This document shows, in pieces, positions 10,255-20,920 of a DNA stretch of 64,000 bases (position 1 is its first letter; each line of letters begins with the position of its first letter). The notes beneath the pieces are model-generated. The model worked only from the letters and a program-made list of their open reading frames with translations. It made no database searches and was not told the DNA's origin. The position numbers and the translations under genes were made by a program. Source of the DNA: Dryas octopetala (lineage: Eukaryota; Streptophyta; Magnoliopsida; Rosales; Rosaceae); contig OY992837.1 in the NCBI GenBank assembly GCA_963921425.1, forward strand, positions 11,815,896 through 11,879,895, read 5' to 3'.

Positions 10255-13200
10255 TCAAGCTAGCCAGCTGCTGAAATCGACGGATTCCGGCAATGGAGGC
10301 AACTCGTCCTCATCGTTCGATTCTCGTAACCCGTTAATGTTGTAGATTGGAAACATGTTGCTGCTGTAGGCACCATTGTTGTTGTAGATTGGCACATCAG
10401 AATATTCATGAGCTTCTAATTGATATGACGACATCACCTCATCTTCATATGAAATTGTAGTGTTCGCTTCATTGCTTTCATTTGGTTTGTTCTTAGATAT
10501 CTTACTTTTATATACCTTGCATAGAACCCATTCATCTAACTGCATGCATAAAAATAAATTAAAACTACTAATTAGTACAAACAAGGAAATTTTGAAAACC
10601 GGCCACCTAACTAACCCCTACAATTTTTCATGAGTAGTGCTCAAACTTTTCTGGAGTATTACTACTTGAAAAAACTATTCAAGGAGGTTTGAGAAATACT
10701 CAAAGGAGAGTTCGAGCTATACTCAATGGTTTTGAGATTGAACTCAAGGCATGAATTACAATTTTTTTTTTGTTGCCTATTTGTGTTTTTACCACTCATA
10801 GTTTCACTCGATTCCCATTATATCACCAAGATGTTTATTTGTCCCCCACATGTCCCAATAAACTTTTTTCTATCAATTCTGTCAACCAGCCGTCAAAAAT
10901 GCTTACGTGGCATGGGTATTTTGGACTTTTCACCAAATTTGACCACATGAACACTCACTCAGCCATATGGCATGGACAAATCCAACTTTTAACCTACTTG
11001 ACATGGTTGAAATTAGATGAAAAGTCCAAAATATCCATGGCACGTTAGCAGTTTTGATGGTTTGGGTGACGGAATTGAAGAAAAATGGTTTACTGAGACA
11101 TGATGAAAAGTTGTTGGTGATAAAGTGGGACAAATAAAGATTTGAATGATAAAGTGAGAATCGGTTGAAACTATGGGTATAGTAAAAACATAATTAAGCT
11201 TCTTTTTTCTTTTTGGTGCAAACATAAACTAGAATATTATAAGTGAATATTAAGCACAAAACATACATATATGCATGCATACATATACGTACCCTATTGT
11301 CACCTGGAACCGTACTTATTCTTGGCAAATTTCTCCTTGTGGGAATTGTGTATTCATGCATAATCCAGTTGGTCTTGTCTGCTTTATTTAATTTGTCATT
11401 TTGTTTCCCTAAAAGGAAGACCAATACCTTCTTGATCCCAATTGTGCGACCCCTTTGTTGGATGTGTACATCTGCACCAGTTGCCTTCCAGAATCCATTA
11501 CCAGCGCTACGGCTCGGACGCTTGCCATTTGGATACTTCTTATCCCTTGGGGTGAAGAAGTACATTTCTTTCTCTTCGCGCGATTTGTGCATTTCTGTCA
11601 ATAACAAAATAATTATAGTAATTCATATTTTCATCTTTAGGGAAGATTTCATTTTATTTGAACTAGCTAATAATTGGGAATAGTTTTCTGATCTCTATCA
11701 CAGTAATGAAGAAAAGGAATATGCTATTTGTCTTAGCGTTTTCTCCAAACTTTTTTTTTTCCAACTTATATAATATTCATATATTAGATTCTAAAAAAAA
11801 TAATAAAACATTAAGAAATAAAAAGATAAATCCTGTCAAATAAATTGATGACACATAAGTTGGCAAAAATAGTTGGGGCAAATAGCATTTTCCTAAACAA
11901 AACTCTCTTTGAATGTAAGGATCTTATGGCAATTGTAAATTGAGTTAATTCTAGAATAGTCCATGAATTATACTCAGAGTATTACTTTAGTTCATAAATT
12001 TCATTTTGAAATTCTGGAGTCCATGAACTATGCAAGAGTATCACTTAATTTAGTCCTTTGTGTAACCTCTTTTACATTTTTCCGTTTGAACACACATGTA
12101 CCTCACACGTGACCAAATTTTAGACGTATTTTCGTCCTCGCAGTGCCCTACCCCTTCTCCAATTAATATCTCATCCAGCCCTTACACAATAATTTTCAAA
12201 ATTACTGGGAAGAATAAGAAAGCAACGTACCAACACATAGTTAATGGCCTAATGAATGAGTAAAGGTTGGATGAGACATTAGCGAAGGGATAGAGCATTG
12301 TGAAGACGAAAATACCCATCAAATATGGGTCATCTGCGCATCACATGGGTGTTTTAGACGGAAAATATAATAAAAGTTTTTAAAGTTAAGGACTAAACTG
12401 ATACTTTTATAATAGTTCATGTACTCTAGAATTCTAAAATAAAAGTTTAAGTTGATATTCGGAGTAAAATTTATGAACTATTTTTTTAATTAACTCCTGT
12501 AAATTAACCCACATCTCACTAGATTCTCTGCATATTTAACATGCGATAATCTTTTTAGTTATTAATTAGGGAGACTTTCATACAGGTCCTTTAATTTTAC
12601 AATTTACTGACTAAAGCCTTATGATTTTTAAAATTCTAACTAAAGTCCAATAATATTGTAACTATTCTATGTTAGTATATTACATAATATTGGTCAATTA
12701 GTTTCTATTCTTTTTCACACATACCTGGCGCTGATCATTCGACAGCTATTTTCGAGTGTTCGATAGTACATTTTTACTTTTTCCTCAAGTACTGGTTTTT
12801 TTGACTTTATATTAGGTTTTAACTTTGAGATTTTGGGCTCCCAGAGTTAAAACCTAACATGCAGCCTCTACAAATCTTATTCTATACTCTAGGAAGGTAT
12901 GAGGTGAACTCGTACTCCATACCCTCAAGAAATAAAAAAATAATGACATATTTATTTGACAAGACAATGATTAAAGAGCTTTATTTAGAAAAAACAAGGG
13001 TTTTATTTAGAAAATAAAAAAACCATATGGTTTTTTTTCCAAATAAGAAATGCATTAGAAAGACTAAACTCTAATTTTTCCTAATAATACAAAGTTTGGG
13101 CAGTAATTTGCTTTAGTTAACCTTACAAATTAATTTAAGGGCAGTGCTAATCTATATTTCGAATCCTCAATTAAAATAAATCTTTCTTTTTTGTTTTGTC

Positions 13201-13712
13201 AAACCTCAAAATAAATCTTTGAATATTATAAATGACGTAAGCCCTGAAACCCCAATTATTCTTCATAAGCCCTAAAGCTCTAACAAAAAATGTTTGGATA
13301 CGAAACAAAAAACATATATAATTGTAGAAACAACGAAACAAAGAAAGTTAAATGAAATTAAGAAGGGAGAGATAGACAAACCTGCGAGTTGCATAGGGTT
13401 GTAGTTGTAGAGATTAATGTCAATGATTTTATTGACGGGCAGAGCCTTCTTCAAGATTTTGGGGGCCAAGTAATTAAGAATCAACTCTTCATCACTAGGA
13501 CAAAACCTGTAGCCCGGCGGATACAATTGGGAAAGACACTCATACCCCGGCATCATTGGTGGCACGTTCATCATCACCGGCGGCACATTCATCATCATCA
13601 TCCGCGGCCCATTCACCATCAGCTCCATAGCATGATGATGATGATGATGATTTCCTCCATGATCTTTATACAAAGCTGGAGTGCTAGTGTTAGGGTTACT
13701 ACTACTAGCCAT
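10255..13712 (-). CDS. NAC-domain transcription factor, three exons
   Basis: Nuclear DNA-binding regulator of the plant NAC family. I place exons at 13712-13382, 11594-11293 and 10539-10255 (minus strand). All have GT/AG borders and phases join in frame to give 305 residues. The NAC domain spans about residues 63-223. Subdomain A is YPPGYRFCPSDEELI, B LPVNKIIDINLYNYNP, C EMYFFTPRDKKYPNG and GFWKATGAD, D IGIKKVLVF and TNWIMHEY, and E LDEWVLCKVYKSK. The short tail is acidic and ends LPESVDFSSWLA. Intron positions match the usual NAC layout. Unusual is a leader of about 60 residues before the domain, with six histidines (22-27) and Met/Pro-rich NVPP repeats. The 1.8-kb first and 0.75-kb second introns each hold a foldback element. 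The gene looks intact. I cannot assign a NAC subgroup. Confidence 0.9.
10785..11189. mobile_element. Foldback MITE in NAC intron 2
   Basis: Left end GTTTTTACCACTCATAG is repeated in inverse at the right end (CTATGGGTATAGTAAAAAC). The inverted similarity continues inward over most of the element (for example TTTATTTGTCCC and TTTTGGACTTTTCA on both arms). No clear target-site duplication. It takes up more than half of the intron. Confidence 0.65.
11941..12505. mobile_element. Foldback MITE in NAC intron 1
   Basis: The left arm (GAGTTAATTCTAG, then AGTCCATGAACTATG and TTTAGTCC) is matched in inverse by the right arm (GGACTAAACTGATAC, AGTTCATGTACTCTAGAATTC, AATTAACTCCTG). The centre keeps inverted ACGTATTTTCGTCC / GACGAAAATACCC. 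Ends are approximate and no target-site duplication is clear. Confidence 0.6.
12795..12935. repeat. Dispersed repeat, copy 1 (inverse of 20640-20760)
   Basis: Contains TAACTTTGAGATTTTGGG, GTTAAAACCTAACAT and AGGTATGAGGTGAACTC. The same blocks occur near 20640-20760, where the order and strand indicate a related repeat in rearranged or inverse orientation. Lies in NAC intron 1. Confidence 0.45.
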
Positions 13713-13774
13713 ATATCACAAGTCGCTCTCAAACTTGTTGCTATAATTCCCTTCTTCAACTTGTATTAATTGTT

Positions 13775-13848
<74 letters not shown>

Positions 13849-13859
13849 CATATATATAT
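13775..13859. repeat. (CT)n-(TA)n microsatellite upstream of NAC
   Basis: About 26 CT units followed by about 15 TA units, starting some 60 bp upstream of the NAC start codon. On the NAC strand this is a GA/TA tract in the probable 5' UTR or core promoter. It is expected to be length-polymorphic. Confidence 0.9.
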
Positions 13860-16092
13860 GGTACGGGATGAGACAATTCCTAATCCTGGGGAATAGGAAT
13901 CCCAAATCTCGTAGAGTACGGACTGACTTTCCCAGGTTTAATCGGATAATGAAAAAAATCTAATTTATTTTTGCAAAAAATAGTTACTTATTTGAGATGC
14001 ATGACCGCACGTGGTGTAAATAGTGTTACCTGTAGTGGATATGGATATGCTAGTCAGGCGGGTTTGCAATAATTTCGACTAGCCATGATTTTATTGTAAA
14101 AATATATATTCAATTATGGTTTAAATTATTATTATTAATAAAAAAAAAAAATAATAAGTGTTTTCATTACATGGCCCACATGATCTAAAATCTCAATAGC
14201 AATTTTACCCTTCCCAATCTACCTATGCTAAATCAGTGGCAGGTTGCAGCAACAACAAAATTAAAATTCAGAGCATGAGGTTGGGCCGCCTCCTTCTTTA
14301 CTTCAAAGCTCAAAGGAGTGATGAGTCTCGAAACATTTTGTTTCCTATTATTATTATTTTTTTTAACTAAAAACAATACTTAAAATAAGCCATTGAAGAT
14401 TGGCCCAAAAAAAAAAAAAGCCATTGCAGACGTGACATCATTTTGCCATGCTAGCTCTCTTTTTTTCTGGGTTAGAACTATGGTCGGAGGAAGTAGCTAG
14501 ATGGTGAAGGGGACGGGTAGTGTAGGAAGAATGGGGTGAAATAAGTGGATTAATACTTGATGGGCCATTATATTTAATTGGGCTTATTTTTGGGCTCATT
14601 TAAGAGCTCAATTTGGGTTTAATGATGGTAATGGGCTTTGAGCCCATACCAAAAATTCAGTTTGGTTATTTAATGACCCGATAATACTGAACCTCGATTA
14701 ACTACTTTGGCAGTTAATGGAGAGGTGGTTTCACTCCATAATCACAAAGATTAACTCCTAAGAGAAGGACTATAAAGCTCGGCAGAGGTGAAGAATCGAG
14801 GTAACACACATAACTGAGCCAACATATGAACTTACTTATTTCACAAATGACTAACTGAGGTATCGGAGGCCCTTCGAGGAATAACCTCCAAGGGATAGTT
14901 ATAATTCATTTGTTCATTTTGTAGGGAAGTTAGGAAACGATTGAAGAACAATTTGTTGATGTGTATGCCTACGAAAATTCGAGCCTCATCAATAATTTTT
15001 CTATAATTTAATATGGGTGAAGACATAAGGTATTAGGAAAATATGACTGGTGGCGAATTTTAAAAAAGCTTTGAACTCCAATCACTCTATCTTATGATAA
15101 TGTAATCAAAATATATTGATCGAAAATAGAGTTGGAAGTCTGAAAGAAATGTTCTTCAAAAACCCAAAGGCCATTTAGGAAAATAAACAAATCAAAATGG
15201 AGTTTTTCAATAGAGATTGTGAGCACGAGAAACGACCAATCGAAAATGGACGAAAATAAATTCATTCGACGATTTAGACCAAAATAGTTACAAGCTGAAA
15301 CTATAGGGACAACAATGACAAAAAATTATGAAACAAAAGTACAAATGGGAACAACGTAGGCAGGGTGCTTCATAGGCGAGCTCAGTACTGTTTTTCGATG
15401 TCTATTAATTCTTGCCACAACAACCTTCATGAACAATCATAGATCTCCAGCAAGTGCCACAAATCAAGTGCACACATCACATTAATTAATCCCGATTTGT
15501 TTGGTTCAATGTGGACAGCAAAGTTCAGCACATGACCCTTTATATCAAAGTCAAATTTTGTACCAAACTTGTACATCTTCCGTGCATACTATAATTAATC
15601 AATCACACACACCAATGCATCATCGTCTAAATTTCAAACTAAGCAATACTACTTTCTTTTCGGTCATAACATGTGGCATAGCATGTGACTTTTGCATAAA
15701 CAATAATCCTGAAATTGAGAAAACGGTCCAATATATGCATAGTATTCTGAAGGAGCGAATCAAGGCAGTCAATGAAGCTCATGTGGGCTCCAAGACACCT
15801 ACACGTTGATGAGAAGTATGATAAAAAGTTTAGAAAGGGGAAATCGTACTACGTGTGTAGTACGATCATCCAATACTAGATTGGTAATCATACCATGCAT
15901 AGCACTATGACACTATGTGCTTTATTTGCTTTGAAATATTGTAATTTTTACTTGAAATAGAAACGTCACATACCAATTGTATATCAATGGAGGTCGCACA
16001 ACACACTAAAGAATCTCTTGAAATATAGAACTGCTTTTATCATGTAATAGTGTTGAATAATAAATTAGTCTAATTAAAAGATGACATGTGTT
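13860..16092. other. Intergenic, no gene recognised
   Basis: No supported coding sequence. Open frames near 14841-15026 and 15501-15809 lack recognisable motifs, introns or codon structure. Contains short A/T runs and one ATTATTATTATTTTTTTT tract near 14350. Confidence 0.5.
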
Positions 16093-17081
16093 CAAGGAAT
16101 AAAATTTCGAGTTTCAAGAAAATTTCGATGAAAATTTAAACGAAAATTTCGAAGATTTTTAAATTTCGACAAAAATTAGACGGAAATGAAAAAAATTATT
16201 ATCAAAATACGGAAATTTTGAATGAAACTTTACCATATATTTATTTAACATATTATCTACTAAATTGATAAAAAATATTAAAGAAACTAAATTATATAGT
16301 AGGTTTCATGTGATATAAGATGAATATAATGCACGCTGGAAACAAATACTGTTAAATAAAATTAGTATAATGAATAAATAAAATTAATATATTATTTATA
16401 CTCTATAATTTGTACACTAAACTCTATGTATTTTATAATCTATATTCTATATTGTTTAAGATATGATATATGATATTAGGGTTTAGGCCCTTTAAGGTAT
16501 TTTAAATTATTTTTATATAGAAATATATTAGAGTTTAAAAACAACTAAATGAAACTCCAAAACGGCCAAACGAAACCTCAAACCATTTTTTTTCTTTACA
16601 ATTGCCCAAAGGCCCCAAACCTCAATCAAACCTAAACCTTTTAATTTTTTTTTCTTTTTTTTTCTTCTTTTTCTTTCCTTCCTTTCCTTTCCCTTTTCCC
16701 CCGAGGCTCCAGCGCTCCACTATTTTTTCTTCTTCAATTCTTCTTCATCCTCTCTCTCTCTGCATCTCCAATCCATCACCAGACACCAACCCACCCTCAC
16801 CTCTTTCTCCCTCATCTCCCCTTGCCGTCGCCTCTCTCTCCCTCGATCTCCCCCCTGCCGCCACCCCCTCTTTCTCCCTCGATCTCCCCCTGCCACAGCT
16901 CCATTTTTCTCCAAAAACCTAGCCTTCCAAAACCTAAAACCAGATCTCACCGCCGAAAATTTTGTCGAAATTTCGATGAAATTATCCCGAAAATTTAACA
17001 AATATGGGTTTCGATTTCGACAACCCAAAAAATCGAAATTTTCGGCCAAATTTTGCCGAAAATTTGAAATTTAACACCTTG
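16093..17081. mobile_element. hAT-like non-autonomous element
   Basis: Left end CAAGGAATAAAATTTCGAG and inverse right end CAAGGTGTTAAATTTCAAA form the terminal repeats. Flanks are CATGTGTT (16085-16092) and CATGTGTC (17082-17089), an 8-bp duplication with one change, as hAT transposases make. Subterminal AAATTTCG/CGAAATTT motifs are dense on both sides. The centre (about 16610-16935) is pyrimidine-rich like a captured gene leader. No transposase frame. It ends about 390 bp before the DUF642 start codon. Confidence 0.75.
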
Positions 17082-17420
17082 CATGTGTCTAAATTTAAAT
17101 TTAACTATTATTTCACGTGTTATCTTTTAATTAGATTCTTTAGTGACTACACACACACTACCACGTGATAGGAACCAACCCGTACAATTTTTCTTTGCAT
17201 CAAGAAGTCCGTGGAAAAGTAAGATTTAAAGTTGGAAAATCAGAGACAAACAGGCACATTCCGCGGCTAATTTGGTGCCCCTTTTAACATGGGAAGGACT
17301 GCTAGTTTATCTTCTATGCTTTCCAACTTTATAATTAAGGCTTGAATATAAATAATATAATATATATGGTGGCAGACTCTTCCATTCTTAATTTCCCACT
17401 TGTGGCTTTTTATCTTTGTT

Positions 17421-17428
17421 TATATATA
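17421..17428 (+). promoter_or_regulatory. Probable TATA box of the DUF642 gene
   Basis: TATATATA followed by AGGG, about 45 bp upstream of the ATG at 17470. This would put transcription start near 17450 and leave a very short 5' leader. Inferred from position only. Confidence 0.5.
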
Positions 17429-17469
17429 AGGGTCATTCTAGCACGTACCTTCTTCCACTGCAAAACAAT

Positions 17470-19572
17470 ATGGCTTTGTCTCTCTTCCTTTGCTTTCTCA
17501 CCATTTTCTCTCTTTGCAGTGGTTATGCTTCAGCTACTACTCCGCATCTTGATGGTAAACACTGGCTTTTTTCTACATTTTTGGTCTCCTTCTATTTTCT
17601 TATGCTTATGGGAAGTGGCATTACCCTCAGTGCAACATTTTGGGGGGCTCAAGTTGCCTTAAGCTAGCAGAAAGTTGCCGTTGGCAAACTATTTGATGTT
17701 TCTAAACTAATCTTTGTATTGTGTGTTAAGCTGTTAAGTTTTTGAGATACAGTGATTGTTTAACTTGTGCAAGAGCTCTATTTTATATATGCTTGTTTAG
17801 CCAACCCTTTGCCACGTCATTAACTGAGTTTGAAATCTTCAATCTGCGTTCTCTTAATTTTTTGTTGGTTTGTAAGATGTAAAGTGAGACTACCACTTAT
17901 ATGTTTTTATTTTATTTTTTGCATACATTAATTTGTAGAGCAACATATGTGTACGTAAGAGAGTCATAACAAAATGAGATGAGACATGTTGATAACTGAG
18001 TGCATATATTAATTAAAAATAATAAACTTAAGCATGATTGCCTTTTGACAAATTTGAGACTGATCCTATTACAATCTCATCTCTCTTAATTTGCAGGGGA
18101 ACTCCCAAATGGGCACTTTGAAGAAGCACCCAATCCCTCAAATTTAAAGAAAACAGTGATCCTTGGGAAAGACTCACTCCCAAAATGGGAAATCAGCGGC
18201 TTGGTGGAGTACATCAGTGGTGGGCCCCAGCCAGGTGGTTTCTTCTTCCCAGTGCCACGTGGGGTCCATGCTGTGAGGCTTGGCAACGAGGCCTCCATTT
18301 CTCAGAATGTGATTGTGAACCCAGGTTCAGTTTACTCACTCACTTTTGGGACCACAAGGACTTGTGCCCAAGATGAGGTGCTAAGGGTCACAGTGCCTGG
18401 TCAGTCTTCGGAAATCTCCATTCAAACACTGTATAGCAGTGATGGGGGTGACACTTATGCTTGGGCTTTTAAGGCTACTTCCAAGGTTGTCAAGGTCACA
18501 TTCCACAACCGTGGGATTCAGGAGGACCCCACTTGTGGGCCTCTTTTGGATGCCATTGCAATCAAGGAGATGCTTCATCTCGAGTATATTAGAGGTATGA
18601 TTTATTCGATCTGGGCCTTTGGGTCTTAGTTTAGTGGCTTAATTTGGTTGGTTTGTGATCTTTCAGCTTTAATTTGATTGGTTTGTGGTTAGTTTCTCTG
18701 GTGCAATACAAGTGAGACCAACTAGTACGTATAAGTGAATATTTACACACTCTGGCAATTATCTTTTTTTCGGTGCTCATTACATCAATCATAATCGTCA
18801 AATGTTAATTAGCACATACTGCCATACTATGTGGTGCATTAATGGTTAGAAACGCGCAGAAACAATAATATACTAGAATCACCAAACTTTACCTAAATTT
18901 TAGACATCAAATAATATGGTAAGTAAAATGACAATATTTTATTGGATAGAAATAAATAAAATTCAAAGTGGGACCAAGATGAACAAACAAAGCATTGCCA
19001 CGCTAACTTTTTGTTTTTATTTATTATTATTTTTTTTCAATGCAGGTAATCTGGTGAAAAATGGGGGGTTTGAAAATGGTCCTCATGTGTTCAAAAACTT
19101 CTCAACCGGAGTCCTCCTCCCTCCCAAGATACAGGACATAATCTCACCACTACCTGGTTGGATCATTGAATCCCTAAAACCCGTGAAGTACGTTGACAGG
19201 AAGCACTTTTCAGTTCCCCGCGGACTCGCCGCAGTTGAATTGGTCGCTGGGAGGGAAAGTGCCATTGCCCAAATCATTAGAACCATCCCAAACAAATTTT
19301 ACAACCTTTCCTTCACCATTGGAGATGCAAAGAATGGTTGCCATGGGTCAATGATGGTTGAAGCCTTTGCTGCTACGGAAACCCTAAAAGTTCCTTATCA
19401 ATCTCAAGGCAAGGGTGGGTTTAAAACTGCAAGTTTCAAGTTCCAAGCAATTTCACCAAGAACAAGAATAACATTTTACAGTGCATACTACCATACAAAG
19501 CTTCATGACTATGGTCTTATGTGTGGCCCTGTCTTGGACAGTGTCATTGTTTTTCCAGTCTCTAATCATTAA
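17470..19572 (+). CDS. DUF642 secreted cell-wall protein, three exons
   Basis: Apoplastic protein of the plant DUF642 family (two galactose-binding-like modules). Members bind cell-wall components and some affect pectin methylesterase activity. Exons are 17470-17554, 18097-18594 and 19046-19572, with GT/AG borders and matching phases, giving 369 residues, the usual family length. Exon 1 encodes a signal peptide (MALSLFLCFLTIFSLCSGYASA). Exon 2 encodes the first module, from GELPNGHFEEAP to PTCGPLLDAIAIKEM. Exon 3 encodes the second, from GNLVKNGGFENGPH to GLMCGPVLDSVIVFP. The repeated PNGHFE/KNGGFE and CGPLLD/CGPVLD pairs and the paired cysteines are diagnostic. The start is chosen because it opens the signal peptide just after the TATA box. 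No defects seen. The substrate of this paralogue cannot be read from sequence. Confidence 0.93.
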
Positions 19573-19999
19573 TAGCTTCTTCTTTTTTTTTTTTTTTTCT
19601 CTGTTCTATTTTATTGTTAGACAAGATCCTGAAAGACGTACGAGTGTGTTTTGTTTAATTCAATGCACATTTGGCTCTTCAACATGTTTTGAGTCATAGG
19701 GGTTGTACTAGTCTTTGAATAAGTTTGTAAATGCACAGTGGGTCCTAAACTTTCTTTAAGATAGGTCATGTGAGTCGTACTTTTGTTTTTTTTTTTCATC
19801 AAATTGCGATACTTTTAAATATCTCGATATTTTTTCGCTGCCGCAGTCACCATTTTAATTTTTACTTGTATGCTGTCAATCTTACCCAACACCTATGTTT
19901 TTCCACTGCTGCACACTTCGGGGATTGATTTTCCTCTACCTTGATCAATGCCAGTTCTTATTGAGATTTTCTTTCAGTTTTCATTCTTGCTTTGTTACT

Positions 20000-20257
20000 A
20001 TGGATAATGGCAGTTCTTCTAGTTCTTTTGGTAGGTATGTTATCACCCACCACCACCATGACATGATCATCCAGATCACACCTGAAAAATTAGATGGTTC
20101 CAATTATATACTATGTGGGAACTGCGTGCTCGCTTAAATATCACAGGCCGAGGAATGTGAGGCTATATTATCGATAAAGAAACTGCATGACTCTGCTGAA
20201 GATGATGCCACCTATGATACTTGGGAAGAGAAGAATTGTATTTTGCAATTGTTTACA
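20000..20257 (+). pseudogene. Copia gag fragment
   Basis: From ATG at 20000 the frame runs through ITPEKLDGSNY, the hallmark start of a plant copia gag. It then continues after a frame break with LRARLNITGRG-like and YDTWEEKNCILQ-like strings before degenerating. No LTRs were found next to it, so it is a relic scrap. Confidence 0.6.
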
Positions 20258-20520
20258 CCTTATTTTGGTTTTGGGCCGTATTTCATGGCTAAGCCTAAGA
20301 GTTCCAGCCCAAATTGTTATAGCTTAATTAGCTAACTCCGTACTTCAAATGGTCAATTGAGTTCCAATTTTGCTGATTTTTAACAAAGATGATTTTTAAA
20401 TGTACATCTAAAAATTAGACGTTTTAATTATTGCTTGAAAATGTGAGATAACCAGAATCATGTGATCCCTTTTGGTTCTTGTAAAAAGGGGTCCCTTTTA
20501 AGAAGTTACTCATTTGCATA

Positions 20521-20586
20521 TTTATATATATATAATTTAATAATATATATATTATTAAATTATATATATATATAATTTAATAATAG
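20521..20586. repeat. AT-rich palindrome
   Basis: ATATATATAATTTAATAAT and its inverse alternate over about 65 bp, so the stretch can fold on itself. Purely A/T, no gene signal. Confidence 0.7.
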
Positions 20587-20639
20587 CCGAGAGTGCAGCG
20601 CTCAACATTGTTTCCTTCGCTTGTTTTTTAGGGTATAGG

Positions 20640-20760
20640 GTATGGGTAGTTCACCTCATACCCTCCTAGGGTGTAGAATGTGGCTTGTGGAAGTTACATG
20701 TTAAGTATTAACTTTGAGATTTTGGGTGAAGTTAAAACATAACATAAAACTGAAAAATCA
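20640..20760. repeat. Dispersed repeat, copy 2
   Basis: Shares GTTCACCTCATACC, GTGTAGAAT and TTAACTTTGAGATTTTGGG with the repeat in NAC intron 1 (12795-12935). Confidence 0.45.
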
Positions 20761-20882
20761 ATGCTGAGCGCTCGAAAAAGAAGAAAAAATGCACTGTCGT
20801 GCACTCGGCAATGACTGCCTAGCGCTCGGCGCCTGGTATTAGTTAAAAAAAATTGCAGACGTCCGCCTAAGAAAATTAAGAA

Positions 20883-20885
<3 letters not shown>

Positions 20886-20917
<32 letters not shown>
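20886..20917. repeat. (TA)n microsatellite
   Basis: About 16 TA units immediately left of the probable long-TIR element. A second TA run lies at its right end near 24573-24590. Confidence 0.85.

Positions 20918-20920
<3 letters not shown>

Noticed and set aside
15501-15809. 102-codon open frame with several cysteines and histidines
   Set aside because: No cysteine spacing of a known family, no splice partners or signal peptide, and nothing around it suggests a gene.
16602-17049. Open frames on both strands in the CT-rich tract
   Set aside because: Low-complexity Pro/Ser/Phe or Arg/Glu-rich translations inside a hAT-like element; no recognisable domain.
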